Part shown: positions 8,171 to 18,070 of the stretch, in pieces | How the letters are laid out: the number at the start of each line of letters is the position of its first letter | How positions within the stretch are numbered: position 1 is the first letter of the stretch | NCBI GenBank assembly: GCA_947176235.1 | Contig: CAMWPM010000002.1 | Location: 30,590-94,589, forward strand | Direction of reading: 5' to 3' | Length of the DNA: 64,000 nt | DNA from: an uncultured Bacteroidales bacterium | Lineage (GTDB): Bacteria; Bacteroidota; Bacteroidia; Bacteroidales; Muribaculaceae | Translations under genes and position numbers: made by a program | The notes under the pieces: model-generated | The model's database searches: none | What the model was told of the DNA's origin: nothing | What the model saw: the letters and a program-made list of their open reading frames with translations, nothing else

Positions 8171-9128
8171 TTTTTCGTTGACGGTTATTGCGTTCTACGG
8201 TTTCTATAAAGATGTTGTCCATCGACGGAACAAGCGGATTGAACGACGCTATTTCCACTCTTTCATTCGCTGCTGCGATCACGTCACGGGGCGTCACACC
8301 CTCGTTAAGTTTCAGCGCGAGGGTTGTGGAAGGAAGCGAGATGCCCGTTGACGGATCTGTGCCTGGAGCCACTGTTTCCACTCGTGCCATCTTGTCAAGC
8401 ATCTCCTTTAGCTCGGTTCCGTCTCCGTTGAAAGCAAGTGTGTAACGTCCCTGACCGAATTCTCTGCGCAGATCGGCCACATTGCCCGACAGGATATTTC
8501 TTGACTTGTTGATTAGCGTGATATTGTCACAGAGAGTCTCTACGCTCGACATGTTGTGGGTCGAGAATATGATCGTCGTTCCCTCGTCCCTGAGTTTCAG
8601 CATCTCCGATTTCAGCAGATTGGCATTGATTGGATCAAAACCGGAGAATGGTTCGTCGAAGATCAGCAGGCGGGGATGATGGAGTACCGTGACGATAAAT
8701 TGCACTTTCTGCGCCATGCCTTTTGAAAGCTCCTCCACTTTGCGGTTCCACCAGTCAGCTATTCCGAAGTGGTCAAACCACTGTTTGAGCTGACGCGTTG
8801 CATCGGCTCTCGAAAGTCCTTTCAGACGCGCGAAGAAGATTGCCTGTTCGCCTACCTTCATCTTCTTATACAGTCCGCGTTCTTCCGGAAGATAGCCGAT
8901 ATGATCCACATCTGCTCCCGTCAGGGCATGTCCGTCAAAAAGCACTTCGCCTGAATCTGGAGCAGTGATATGATTGATGATACGGAGAAGCGTGGTCTTG
9001 CCAGCTCCGTTTGGTCCTAACAGACCGTACACTTTACCCTCCGGAACGTTCAGACTCACGTCGTCAAGGGCTAAATGATTCGTGAACGCTTTGCTCACGT
9101 TTTTCACTTGTAGCAGATTTTTATCCAT
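8160..9128 (-). CDS. ABC transporter ATP-binding protein (NatA-like)
   Basis: 322 residues. Walker A is GPNGAGKTT (residues 38-46), the signature LSKGM (134-138) is a slightly divergent LSGGQ, and Walker B is LLIFDEP (154-160). About 90 extra residues at the C-terminus match the regulatory tail (DUF4162-like) common in NatA-type exporters. It energises the permease encoded immediately downstream and overlapping it. The start is an ATG; I see no clear promoter in the 127 bases before it. Confidence 0.92.
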   Translation of the reverse strand: MDKNLLQVKNVSKAFTNHLALDDVSLNVPEGKVYGLLGPNGAGKTTLLRIINHITAPDSGEVLFDGHALTGADVDHIGYLPEERGLYKKMKVGEQAIFFARLKGLSRADATRQLKQWFDHFGIADWWNRKVEELSKGMAQKVQFIVTVLHHPRLLIFDEPFSGFDPINANLLKSEMLKLRDEGTTIIFSTHNMSSVETLCDNITLINKSRNILSGNVADLRREFGQGRYTLAFNGDGTELKEMLDKMARVETVAPGTDPSTGISLPSTTLALKLNEGVTPRDVIAAANERVEIASFNPLVPSMDNIFIETVERNNRQRKNEE

Positions 9129-9255
9129 TGCTTTGGTTTTGTTCTCTTCTTATTGATTAAGGGGTAGCCTCGTTGCGTCACTGATTATCCTTTTATTATT
9201 TGCCTTTGGCTGACCTTTTTTATCATTTGACGCTCATCCCCCCGATTAGTTTCAT

Positions 9256-9798
9256 TCATCCCTTATTTTTTTTCAAAAAATCTATTTTGGGCTCATAATT
9301 GGCTGTAGTTTCATTGAGCAATCTGCGCATGGTTCGCGACGTCGTGTCACTCTCCACAATCTCCCGCACCCCTTTCAGCACCCGGTCGAGCTGATAATTG
9401 GAGTCGGCATAATCCATAAGTCCGTCAAGCGACTTCCCCAGCCCGCGGTAGAGCGTTTCGCTGAAATAGAGCGCACTCTCAGTCACCGCCGCGTATTGAA
9501 GCATATAGAGCCATAGTTCGATCACCCACTCGCTTCCCGGATCAAGCATCCTGAATTGTTTCAGATGTCCGTTCACCACACTGATTCTTGCCTTCGAGCG
9601 TCTGCCATACTTTGCTCTGCTCAGTTCTTTGCTGACGGCTTGCTTGAATTTTTCCAGAAGCTTCTCCACATCCGGATTGAGGAAGAACTCATAGTATTGC
9701 TTCACCTCGCTTGAAATCCCGTAGGTATTCAGTATCAGCTCTATCAGCTGCTCCTGAGTCAGATTTGCAAGCTCTTTTTTCAGTTGTGCCTTGGACAT
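9256..9798 (-). CDS. Conserved hypothetical protein, resembles DUF6155
   Basis: 180 residues, soluble and mainly helical, with a charged N-terminus (KAQLKKELANLTQEQLIELI) and a segment VKQYYEFFLNPDVEKLLEKFK around residues 52-72. From memory this matches the DUF6155 family found in Bacteroidales; no biochemical function is known to me. It follows folK by one base and is likely the last gene of the metallophosphoesterase-tex-folK transcript. Confidence 0.65.
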   Translation of the reverse strand: MSKAQLKKELANLTQEQLIELILNTYGISSEVKQYYEFFLNPDVEKLLEKFKQAVSKELSRAKYGRRSKARISVVNGHLKQFRMLDPGSEWVIELWLYMLQYAAVTESALYFSETLYRGLGKSLDGLMDYADSNYQLDRVLKGVREIVESDTTSRTMRRLLNETTANYEPKIDFLKKNKG

Positions 9799-9799
9799 T

Positions 9800-10216
9800 T
9801 CAGCGTTTCTCAGTCTGTTTGAATCCTATTGTGAAGTAGTCTCTGTTCATCTCATTCGGGCGCAAAGCCTTTCCGTCCCATATCACTATGTCAAGATCTA
9901 TCGGCACGAGCCCGCTCCTTCTTGCTTCATCATCACGTCCGTGTTCGGTCTCATATTTTTTTAGCAATTCGTTTAAAGTTTCTAAAGCAAGAGGAGTTTC
10001 CAGTTTTGCCACGGCATTTCGGTAACTGTGGCAGCTCTCCGGGTTTCCCCATGGCTTTGTTTCGTAGATATCCGAAGTCACCATGTTTCTGCCGGTCTGG
10101 CGGAGCCACTCCAGCGCTTCTTCAATAGCCCTTCTTCGCTGCCCTGCCACATTGCTCCCGAGTCCTATCACTGCTTGGTGCAATGTTGGATTCTGTTCAT
10201 TCCGCCTACTCCGCAT
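9800..10216 (-). CDS. folK: 2-amino-4-hydroxy-6-hydroxymethyldihydropteridine diphosphokinase (HPPK)
   Basis: 138 residues from the ATG at 10216; a TTG three codons upstream is also in frame but less likely. HPPK transfers pyrophosphate from ATP to the pterin in folate synthesis. Family motifs seen are VIGLGSNV near the start and LVPIDLDIVIWDG near the C-terminal third, which holds the Asp pair that binds magnesium. Monofunctional and slightly short for the family. It overlaps the tex stop by 11 bases. folD is also in this window but far away (58,975). Confidence 0.9.
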   Translation of the reverse strand: MRSRRNEQNPTLHQAVIGLGSNVAGQRRRAIEEALEWLRQTGRNMVTSDIYETKPWGNPESCHSYRNAVAKLETPLALETLNELLKKYETEHGRDDEARRSGLVPIDLDIVIWDGKALRPNEMNRDYFTIGFKQTEKR

Positions 10217-12353
10217 CCTGAGCAACTTCTTTCATTGATAGCGATATTCGCTGTTTGTGGGTATCGACGTCCAGCACCTTCACCATCACGTGTTGATTAA
10301 GCTTCACCACTTCTCTGGGGTTATTTACTCTTTTTATAGCCATCTGCGACTTATGCACAAGTCCCGACTGATGCACGCCTATGTCAACGAATGCTCCAAA
10401 ATCCGTGATATTGTTCACGATGCCTGGTAGCACCATCCCCGCACGCAGGTCGTCTATGCTGTGTACAGTCTCGTCAAATTTGAATTCCGAGAATGTCTGT
10501 CGCGGATCTCTCCCCGGTTTCTCAAGTTCTTTGATTATGTCCTTCAGCGTCGGAAGTCCGCACTCATCCGTCACGTATCGGTCCAGATCGAGCTTATGCA
10601 GTCTGTCTTTATCTTCCACAAGTTCCTTCACTGTGCAGCCAAGATCTTTTGCGATTCGCTCCACTATGTCATAGCGTTCCGGATGCACTCCTGTATTGTC
10701 GAGCAGATTCTCCGCTTCCGGTATGCGCAGAAATCCCGCACACTGCTCGAACGCTTTAGCTCCGAGTCGGGGCACTTTCATCAACTGCTTTCTTGACGTG
10801 AATGGTCCGTTTTGCGCTCTGTAATCCACTATGTTTTTGGCTATCGTGTCTCCGATACCCGACACGTACGAGAGCAGTCGCGCGGATGCAGTGTTCAGAT
10901 TCACCCCCACGCTGTTCACGCAAGCCTCCACAGTGTAGTCAAGCGAAGCTTTTAGCGCAGTCTGGTCCACGTCATGCTGGTATTGTCCCACTCCTATCGA
11001 CTTCGGATCTATCTTCACAAGCTCGGCAAGAGGATCCACGAGCCGGCGGGCTATCGACACCGCCCCTCTCACCGTCACATCCTCGTTCGGAAATTCCTCA
11101 CGGGCTATAGCCGACGCTGAATAGACGGAAGCTCCGTTCTCGTTCACCACGTTCACGCTCACTTCGTGAGGATAGCGCAGACGCCGTAGGAATTGCTCGG
11201 TCTCTCGGCCTGCGGTTCCGTTGCCCACCGCAATAGCTTCCACTCCGTATTTTTTCACGAGATTAAGCACCGTTTCCTCCGCTCCTTCCCTGTCATTGTG
11301 AGGAGGCGTCGGATAAATCACGTCATGATGTAGAAGCGATCCCGATTCATCTATCACCACCACCTTGCAGCCCGTGCGGTAGCCGGGATCCACTCCCATC
11401 ACCCGCTTCGGTCCCAATGGAGCGGCCATCAGGAGTTGGCGTAGATTGTCAGCAAATGCTTCTATCGCCACACGGTCCGCTTCCGTGCGTGTTGTGGCTG
11501 CCACCTCGTTCTCGATTGAGGGACGAAGCAGGCGGCTGTATCCGTCTGCCACGGCATCCTCCAGTATCTCGCGGTGACGTCCCTGTGTCCGGCTCCTGAC
11601 AAATCGCCTGTTCAGCCTTTCCACAGCCTCTTCATTGTCAATTTCTATCGACACCCTGAGCAATCCTTCGTTCTCCCCGCGCCTCATTGCCAGATAGCGG
11701 TGCGAGCTGCAGCGGTTGAGCGGTTCGGTGAACTCATAGTAGTCGGCGTATTTCACCGCATCCTGCTCTTTGGCTTTCACCACCTTTGATGTAATCTTGG
11801 CAGTTCTCTTGAATCTACCTCTCACGTCATTTCTTGCTTCAATATTTTCGCTCACTTTCTCAGCGATTATGTCAGAAGCTCCCGCAAGGGCGTCATCCAC
11901 ATCCTTCACCTCCGACGTCACGAATTTCTTGGCTTCTGCCGGATTGAAATCATTACGTTGGTCAAGGATTTTTTCTGCCAGCGGTTCCAGTCCTCTCTCG
12001 CGTGCCATCTGCGCACGTGTCCTTCGTTTCGGTTTGTAGGGCAGATAAAGATCTTCCACGGCTGCCATATCCTCAGCTGCTTCTAATGCTTTCTCAAGTT
12101 CAGGAGTGAACTTGCCGAGCGATGTAATCACGTTCGTCACGTATTCTTTTCGATCCGCAAGTTCCTGTACGCTTTCTGCAGCAGTCTTTATAGCGAGTAT
12201 CGCAACTTCGTCAAGCGACCCCGTCACTTCTTTTCGGTATCTTGCGATGAAAGGTATTGTTGCTCCGTCGGCAAGAAGATCAAGCACCGCCTTTACTCTG
12301 GCAGGAGCATAGCCGAGCCGGGCTGATACGGTTTTTGCAATATCAGTGGACAT
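10206..12353 (-). CDS. tex: Tex-like RNA-binding transcription accessory protein
   Basis: 715 residues, the standard Tex architecture. It has an N-terminal helical domain, a YqgF/RNase H-like domain around GVDPGYRTGCKV, helix-hairpin-helix segments (SYVSGIGDTIAKNIVDYR region) and a C-terminal S1 RNA-binding domain (about residues 640-710, GIVNNITDFGAFVDIGVHQSG). Tex binds nucleic acid and affects transcription in other bacteria. It is 11 bases downstream of the metallophosphoesterase gene and overlaps folK. Confidence 0.95.
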   Translation of the reverse strand: MSTDIAKTVSARLGYAPARVKAVLDLLADGATIPFIARYRKEVTGSLDEVAILAIKTAAESVQELADRKEYVTNVITSLGKFTPELEKALEAAEDMAAVEDLYLPYKPKRRTRAQMARERGLEPLAEKILDQRNDFNPAEAKKFVTSEVKDVDDALAGASDIIAEKVSENIEARNDVRGRFKRTAKITSKVVKAKEQDAVKYADYYEFTEPLNRCSSHRYLAMRRGENEGLLRVSIEIDNEEAVERLNRRFVRSRTQGRHREILEDAVADGYSRLLRPSIENEVAATTRTEADRVAIEAFADNLRQLLMAAPLGPKRVMGVDPGYRTGCKVVVIDESGSLLHHDVIYPTPPHNDREGAEETVLNLVKKYGVEAIAVGNGTAGRETEQFLRRLRYPHEVSVNVVNENGASVYSASAIAREEFPNEDVTVRGAVSIARRLVDPLAELVKIDPKSIGVGQYQHDVDQTALKASLDYTVEACVNSVGVNLNTASARLLSYVSGIGDTIAKNIVDYRAQNGPFTSRKQLMKVPRLGAKAFEQCAGFLRIPEAENLLDNTGVHPERYDIVERIAKDLGCTVKELVEDKDRLHKLDLDRYVTDECGLPTLKDIIKELEKPGRDPRQTFSEFKFDETVHSIDDLRAGMVLPGIVNNITDFGAFVDIGVHQSGLVHKSQMAIKRVNNPREVVKLNQHVMVKVLDVDTHKQRISLSMKEVAQDAE

Positions 12354-12364
12354 TGGTAATTATT

Positions 12365-13606
12365 TCATTTTTTTGCTCTCAGCGTTATGATGGTAAGCTC
12401 GGGGGTGGCACCGAGTCTGAATGGCACGCCCACCGTTCCCGCGCCTATGTTCACGTACAGTTGGTGTTCGCGCTCATTGCCGTTTCTGTCAGCAAGGTTG
12501 CCCATCCCGCCGTTATAGTCTTTGTCTTTGTCACTGTAGAGTCCTCCCCACGTCTCATATCTCAGGGAAGCAGGCGAATGTCCTCCCACCTCTATCTGCA
12601 TGGCATGGGTGTGACCTGAAAGAGTAAGTGCCACATTCACATCCGGATTTCCCGCTATCGAGTCATCCCAGTGCCGGGGATTATGTGAGAGCAGGATTTT
12701 TGTGGTTTCGTCATCGAGTTTCGGATATGAAGCATCGAGTGATCCGTAGGTATTGAACGGAGGCTCGCCGATATTCTCCACACCGATCAGAGCGATCGAA
12801 TCACTCCCCCGCCTTAGCATCACGGTCTCGTTTCGCAGAAGACGCATGGGCGTACGGGAATAGAGAGCTTCAAGTGTATCCATATTTGCCTTCTTGGCTT
12901 CGGCTGAGGGCCATATATGATAGTCTCCGTAATCATGATTACCGAGTATGGCATAGCAGCCGTCCTTGGCGTGCATCTTGGCGAGGGCTTCCACATGCGG
13001 TCTCAGCTCTTCGCTCTGGCTGTTCACGATATCGCCCGTGAACACTACCGCATCAGCCTCCGCTTCGTTGATTTTTCCTACCAATCTGTTGATATGTAAG
13101 TTGCTCTTTCCGTAGGTCCCGGTATGGAGATCGCTTATCTGCGCTATTCTGTAACCGTCAAAAGCCTCCGGAAGCCCGGCTATCTCTACTTCTTTCTCCA
13201 CCACGTCGACACTGAGGCGGTTGATGGTCGCCGCCCACCACATTGTGGCGAACACTATTAACGCAATCGTACCACCCGTAACGTCCATCCATCCCCACGC
13301 CTTTCCTTTCCATAGGCGTGGTATCGACGCTACAGCATCAAAAATCAGGAAAATGAATTTCGGAAAGTAGATGGAGAAATAAGCGTAAAGCCCCCACATC
13401 ACCACCTGCATCACGCTCTCCCCTCCGCTCTCTCTCGGCAGAAGGACTATCACACCGAGTGCCACATTTGCAACTATGGCGGACCATATCACAGCACGTC
13501 TCGGTAGTTTACTCTTGAATCGTGCTTTGCACACATAGTATATTCGCCAATCAATCAACAGATTGATAGCTACCACTATAAAAAGTAAATAAAGATGAAG
13601 TCGCAT
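12365..13606 (-). CDS. Membrane-anchored metallophosphoesterase
   Basis: 413 residues. The first ~130 residues carry about four membrane helices and the rest is a calcineurin-like phosphoesterase domain. Metal-binding motifs occur in order: DLHTGTYG, GDIVN, GNHDYGD and SGHTHAMQ. This fits the YkuE/YaeI-like family, some of which hydrolyse UDP-2,3-diacylglucosamine or related lipids; the substrate here is not determined. The domain probably faces outside the cytoplasm, judging from helix number only. First gene of a likely operon with tex, folK and the DUF6155-like gene. Confidence 0.88.
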   Translation of the reverse strand: MRLHLYLLFIVVAINLLIDWRIYYVCKARFKSKLPRRAVIWSAIVANVALGVIVLLPRESGGESVMQVVMWGLYAYFSIYFPKFIFLIFDAVASIPRLWKGKAWGWMDVTGGTIALIVFATMWWAATINRLSVDVVEKEVEIAGLPEAFDGYRIAQISDLHTGTYGKSNLHINRLVGKINEAEADAVVFTGDIVNSQSEELRPHVEALAKMHAKDGCYAILGNHDYGDYHIWPSAEAKKANMDTLEALYSRTPMRLLRNETVMLRRGSDSIALIGVENIGEPPFNTYGSLDASYPKLDDETTKILLSHNPRHWDDSIAGNPDVNVALTLSGHTHAMQIEVGGHSPASLRYETWGGLYSDKDKDYNGGMGNLADRNGNEREHQLYVNIGAGTVGVPFRLGATPELTIITLRAKK

Positions 13607-13675
13607 GCTGTGTTATTTTGGAGTGAGAGTGCGTCAGCTGTAAGGATCGGTATCCTGTCAGCTATATTTTTGGCA

Positions 13676-14845
13676 TTAGGCGTGTACGGCTTCTACTGTC
13701 AGCTTGTTTTTTAGCGGGTTGGCATACATGGTCCACATTTTTTCAATCATGAACTTGTAGTCCTCATCGCTCACTGGATCGGGTAGTTCTTTAGCAACCT
13801 TTGCAAGCTGACTTTCCACGTATTCGTCCACCTTCTTAACGTCGTCGTCAGTGTAGAACTGGCTGAATTCTTCAGTACCGTTCAGGCGGTCGTAAGCGAT
13901 GTAGTTTATCGGGTAGATATGGAAGCCTGCATGTATCGTATTGTCTATCACAGCGCAGATTGCTCTCACAAGCTCATTCTTGTCGGTGATGTCGCTGAGG
14001 CGCTCAAGCTGAGGATTGATGCACTCGCCGATACTGAAATGTACGCGTCCCTTGTTCCCTACCAGACCGGTCTCCATGCTGAACAGATCATCTCGCTGAC
14101 TTTTCTTGAAGTCCGGGTCCTTGCTCCTCAGCAGGAACTCTCTTGCCTTCAGATAATCATTCGGGTCATATTCGTAGGAGATTGCCGTTGGCATAAGCTT
14201 CACCTCCATCACGTTCTGCAGCATATCGCCTTCGCCTGCGAGCGCCATCATCTTGATGAGACTTTCTTGCGTGTGATCACTCGAATCTTTTGAGCGGCCC
14301 TCGCGTTGAGCTATCCACACTGACTGGTTTTTCTCCGTGATGCAGTAGTGGATATAGGCGGAAAGCTGTTTGGCGGCCTCAAGTGCCTGACGCATTTCCA
14401 GATTTCTCTTCACAATGAAACTCTTGTTGAGCTTCACCAGATCCTCGATCCACTCGTATATCAGCAGATTGTTACCGATAGCGATCTCGCTTGTCGGGAT
14501 TTTGGCTCTGATAAGGCAAAGGTTGAGAAACGATGCATCGAGCACGATGTCTCGGTGATTGGTAATGAATGTCCCGACGCCCTTGATGTTGCTGATGCCG
14601 TTCGACGTCACTCCGTCTGTGAATCGGCTTGCGAGCATCTCAAGGAAGGGATACATGATCTTTAGCTGAAATTCTTCCTTATTATGCACCGAAAGCATGT
14701 CGGCTTTCAGCTTGTCATAATCCGTTGTAGGCATCATGTAGCGCACTGCGTGCTCGAATCCCGGCTCTTTCACCAGGGATTGCATTTTCGCGTCGAAGTC
14801 CGCGTCATCTATTGGGGCTATATCTTTGAATTCTTCTTTTGTCAT
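13676..14845 (-). CDS. Glycerol-3-phosphate/1-acylglycerol-3-phosphate acyltransferase-like protein
   Basis: 389 residues. The acyltransferase HX4D motif is NHRDIVLD (residues 96-103) and a conserved segment follows (TSEIAIGNNLL). Such enzymes place fatty acyl chains on glycerol phosphate during phospholipid synthesis. It is longer than PlsC and lacks obvious membrane helices, as in a Bacteroidetes-specific group annotated as 1-acylglycerol-3-phosphate acyltransferase. The exact acceptor is uncertain. The start is an ATG, with 69 bases to the metallophosphoesterase gene. Confidence 0.75.
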   Translation of the reverse strand: MTKEEFKDIAPIDDADFDAKMQSLVKEPGFEHAVRYMMPTTDYDKLKADMLSVHNKEEFQLKIMYPFLEMLASRFTDGVTSNGISNIKGVGTFITNHRDIVLDASFLNLCLIRAKIPTSEIAIGNNLLIYEWIEDLVKLNKSFIVKRNLEMRQALEAAKQLSAYIHYCITEKNQSVWIAQREGRSKDSSDHTQESLIKMMALAGEGDMLQNVMEVKLMPTAISYEYDPNDYLKAREFLLRSKDPDFKKSQRDDLFSMETGLVGNKGRVHFSIGECINPQLERLSDITDKNELVRAICAVIDNTIHAGFHIYPINYIAYDRLNGTEEFSQFYTDDDVKKVDEYVESQLAKVAKELPDPVSDEDYKFMIEKMWTMYANPLKNKLTVEAVHA

Positions 14846-14938
14846 GATGGTTCCATTCGTGTCACAGTCTGCAAAGATAACTATTTAACCGATGAAAGTA
14901 AAGAGGAATCCGATATATTATCGTTTTGTTAAATAAAT

Positions 14939-15175
14939 TTAAGAGTTAGCATAACTCAGCACCGTCGGCGATTCCACGTCCACACCGTATTCTTTTGCTT
15001 TGGCAAGAATTGCACGGGCGAGCTTCGGTTTCAGATCCTCCGGACAGTAACGGAAATATGCCTCAGCCGCTCTCACGTGCGCTGCATCTGGCATCGGATA
15101 CTCTCTTCTTTCAGGAAGTCCGAACACGCTGTCGGGCAACTCTTTCTTCTCTTCGTACGTCAGTCGGTCATTCAT
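14939..15175 (-). CDS. Small protein, DUF6582-like
   Basis: 78 residues. The core PDSVFGLPERREYPMPDAAH (residues 15-34) followed by a helical HVRAAEAYFRYCP region resembles the short domain called DUF6582, also found at the C-terminus of some phage head proteases. Here it stands alone, with no phage genes nearby. It is upstream of and in the same direction as the acyltransferase gene (93-base gap). Function unknown. Confidence 0.65.
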   Translation of the reverse strand: MNDRLTYEEKKELPDSVFGLPERREYPMPDAAHVRAAEAYFRYCPEDLKPKLARAILAKAKEYGVDVESPTVLSYANS

Positions 15176-15359
15176 AATCTTTTCTGTTTGGGCATGTGGT
15201 TAATTATAGTTTCGTTTGGATTTATAACGTTTCCCCGGGCTCTAAGGGTCATTTTGTTTGCATTGTTTCACGCATAGCCGCATTATTTCAAAAAAAATAA
15301 CTAACTTTATCCCCCGATAAAATTTTGTATCCAAATTTTCAACTTCAGGATTGTCATTT

Positions 15360-16187
15360 ATGCAGCAAGATAATGATGCCCCGCAGTATAGTCTCGGTGT
15401 CGCTCTTAGTGGCGGCGGGGCTCGGGGATTCGCACATCTCGGCGCTCTGAAAGCCTTGGATGAGACCGGTTTTAAGCCTGATTTGCTCGCCGGTGTCAGT
15501 GCCGGTTCGGTTGCGGCTGTCATGTATGCCGCCGGGCTGTCTCCCGAGGAAATCATCGATCGTTTCGCCTCCGCCAAATTTTCCAATTTCACCAGATTCA
15601 GTCTCGGAAAGGCTGGACTTTTTGACCTCGGCAGATTCAAGAAATTCCTCCTCGACGCCATTGCACCCTACAAATATCTTGAGGAGCTCCCCATCCCCAC
15701 CTACGTCGGTGCCACCGATTTTGACCACGGTCGTTCCGTGGCATTCAACACCGGACGTATCGGTGAACGCGTCATTGCTTCCTGCAGCATCCCCATCGTA
15801 TTCCCTCCCGTCCGGATCGAAGGGACCAACTACGTCGACGGTGGCGTCCTCCGCAATCTCCCCTCCTGGATCATCCGTCCCTACTGCTCCCGGCTTATCG
15901 GCATCAACTGCAGTCCGCTCGTGCGTGAGCGTTACAACAAATCGTTGCTCGACATCGCCCTCCACACCTACAATCTCATGGCTAAGGCTAATCAGGCAGC
16001 CGACATGGAAATGTGCGACCTCAACGTCATCATGCCCGACATCGCCCACTACAAAGTCTTCAACCTCAAGCAGGTACGAAGCGTGTTCATTAGCGGTTTC
16101 GGGGCTATGCGTCATGCTCTCCGTCAGGCTGATTGGCTCGAAGGCGATGTCACCACCACCGACACGTCCTCAATCATTGTCCAGTAA
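15360..16187 (+). CDS. Patatin-like phospholipase
   Basis: 275 residues from ATG 15360; a TTG nine bases upstream also opens the frame but is less likely. Patatin lipases cleave acyl chains with a Ser-Asp dyad. The oxyanion-hole motif is GGGARG (residues 18-23), the nucleophile is Ser47 in GVSAG, and the Asp is D160 in DGG (160-162). No signal peptide, so likely cytoplasmic or at the inner membrane, as for RssA-type proteins. It precedes the amylase gene by 23 bases. Confidence 0.92.
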   Translation: MQQDNDAPQYSLGVALSGGGARGFAHLGALKALDETGFKPDLLAGVSAGSVAAVMYAAGLSPEEIIDRFASAKFSNFTRFSLGKAGLFDLGRFKKFLLDAIAPYKYLEELPIPTYVGATDFDHGRSVAFNTGRIGERVIASCSIPIVFPPVRIEGTNYVDGGVLRNLPSWIIRPYCSRLIGINCSPLVRERYNKSLLDIALHTYNLMAKANQAADMEMCDLNVIMPDIAHYKVFNLKQVRSVFISGFGAMRHALRQADWLEGDVTTTDTSSIIVQ

Positions 16188-16210
16188 TACCAAAAGAATA
16201 TTTCCCAGAA

Positions 16211-17968
16211 ATGAACGATACCAAACCCGTTATCTACCAGCTCCTCCCCCGCCTTTTCTCTAATTACAACGAACATTGCGTCCCGGGTGGTTCAATCCAA
16301 CAGAACGGCTCGGGAAAGATGAACGACATTACGCCCCGTGTCCTTGATGCCATTCGAGAGCTCGGCGTCACCCACGTCTGGTACACCGGCGTGATCGAAC
16401 ATGCCCACGCCACCGACTATTCTGACTTCGGTATCATCCCCGACAATCCTCATGTTGTCAAAGGAAAGGCTGGATCCCCCTATGCTATCAGCGACTACTA
16501 CGACATTGACCCCGACATCGCTGTCGATGTCCCGTCACGCCTTGATGAATTTCAGGCGCTCGTCGATCGCACTCACCGGGCTGGAATGAAAGTGATCATC
16601 GACTTTGTCCCCAACCACGTTGCCCGACGCTATCACAGCGACGTCGCCCCCGATGGTATCGAGGATTTCGGTAAAGGTGACAACACTGACATGTTCTTCT
16701 CCCCGGTCAACAATTTCTACTACATCACCCGACAGATGTTCGTCCCCTCGGTCGATCTCGGATCCGGCGACGACGCCTATGTCGAATTCCCCGCTAAAGC
16801 TTCCGGCAACGACTGCTTCACGGCATTCCCCACCGCCAACGACTGGTATGAGACCGTTAAGCTTAATTATGGCGTCGACTACGGCAACGGCTCACGTCAT
16901 TTCTCCCCCATCCCCCCCACATGGTTCAAGATGCTCCACATCCTACGTTACTGGGCATCAAAGGGCGTCGACGGGTTCCGTTGCGACATGGCGTTCATGG
17001 TTCCGATAGAATTCTGGCAGTGGGCTATTCCCACAGTTAAGGAACGCTACCCCGACATCATCTTCATTGCCGAGATCTACGATGTCGCCATGTATCGCGA
17101 CTTCATTAACATCGCTCATTTCGACTACCTCTACGACAAAGTCAACCTCTACGACACCCTTCGTGGAGTCCAGTGCTGCAACGTCTCCGCCGCATGTATC
17201 ACCAACTGCTGGCAGACGGTCGAGGGCATTTCTCACAACATGCTCAACTTCCTCGAAAATCACGATGAGCAACGCTTCGGATCCGAATTCTACGCCGGCG
17301 ACCCCGCCCTCGTCATCCCTTCCCTTGTAGTTAGTTCGATGATAGGCACGGGACCCGTCATGATCTATGCCGGTCAGGAGCTCGGAGAACAGGCACTTGA
17401 CGCCGAAGGTTACAGCGGTTACGATGGTCGCACCACCATCTTTGACTATTGGAGCATCCCCACCCTGCGCCGTTGGCTCAATCAGGGACTTTGCGACGGT
17501 AAGCGTCTCACTGCCCGCGAGCGCTGGCTCCGTCAGCAGTATCGGCGCATCCTCACGCTCTGCAACTCCGAGGACGCAATCTCCCGCGGGCGTTTCTTCG
17601 ACCTCATGTACGTCAACTACGACAACCCTACCCTCAACCCCCACCGTCAGTACGCCTTCATCCGGTCCTACGATGACACGGCACTCATCATCGCCGTAAA
17701 CTTCGACAGCCGGTCTGCCGATATGCTCATCAACATCCCCCGCCACGCCTTCGATCTCCTTTCCCTCCCCGAAGGTGAAGTTGAGTGTCACGAGCTCCTG
17801 TCAGGTAATGCAACCACCCTCACGCTTTCCGACTCAAGCCCATTCCCCGCTTTCGTGAGTCCTTACGGAGCCGTAATCTGGAAAGTCCGTAAGGCAACCC
17901 CGAAGCCGGCGAAAACGGCTAAGAAATCCACCCGCGCATCCCGCCCCGCATCCTCTCAAAAAAGCTGA
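16211..17968 (+). CDS. Alpha-amylase family glycoside hydrolase (GH13), cytoplasmic, with basic C-terminal tail
   Basis: 585 residues from ATG 16211, the first start matching the family (IYQLLPRLF). The frame is open upstream through the patatin gene. GH13 motifs are DFVPNH (131-136), the nucleophile Asp259 in GFRCD, the acid/base Glu288 in IAEIY, and NHD (350-352). No signal peptide, so it probably acts on cytoplasmic glycogen or maltodextrins. The last ~30 residues, after the beta-sandwich, are unusually rich in Lys, Ala, Ser, Thr and Pro. This is atypical for amylases. Confidence 0.92.
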   Translation: MNDTKPVIYQLLPRLFSNYNEHCVPGGSIQQNGSGKMNDITPRVLDAIRELGVTHVWYTGVIEHAHATDYSDFGIIPDNPHVVKGKAGSPYAISDYYDIDPDIAVDVPSRLDEFQALVDRTHRAGMKVIIDFVPNHVARRYHSDVAPDGIEDFGKGDNTDMFFSPVNNFYYITRQMFVPSVDLGSGDDAYVEFPAKASGNDCFTAFPTANDWYETVKLNYGVDYGNGSRHFSPIPPTWFKMLHILRYWASKGVDGFRCDMAFMVPIEFWQWAIPTVKERYPDIIFIAEIYDVAMYRDFINIAHFDYLYDKVNLYDTLRGVQCCNVSAACITNCWQTVEGISHNMLNFLENHDEQRFGSEFYAGDPALVIPSLVVSSMIGTGPVMIYAGQELGEQALDAEGYSGYDGRTTIFDYWSIPTLRRWLNQGLCDGKRLTARERWLRQQYRRILTLCNSEDAISRGRFFDLMYVNYDNPTLNPHRQYAFIRSYDDTALIIAVNFDSRSADMLINIPRHAFDLLSLPEGEVECHELLSGNATTLTLSDSSPFPAFVSPYGAVIWKVRKATPKPAKTAKKSTRASRPASSQKS

Positions 17969-18010
17969 CGTGTCCCCCACGCCTTTTTTAACACAAAAAT
18001 CTGCACGGCT

Positions 18011-18044
18011 TTTGCTGTTATGTAATATAAAAATTGTAATTTTG
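18011..18044 (+). promoter_or_regulatory. Promoter of prs
   Basis: TTTG at 18011-18014 and TAATTTTG at 18037-18044, with 25 bases from the TTG (18012) to TA. Leader of about 23 bases to the ATG at 18071. Confidence 0.65.
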
Positions 18045-18070
18045 CGGCACAAAACAGTCATCATACCCCA

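Noticed and set aside
15354..16115. 253-codon minus-strand frame opposite the patatin gene
   Set aside because: Shadow of a C-rich plus-strand gene; low-complexity Val/Asp/Gly-rich translation with no motif, while the plus strand has full patatin motifs.
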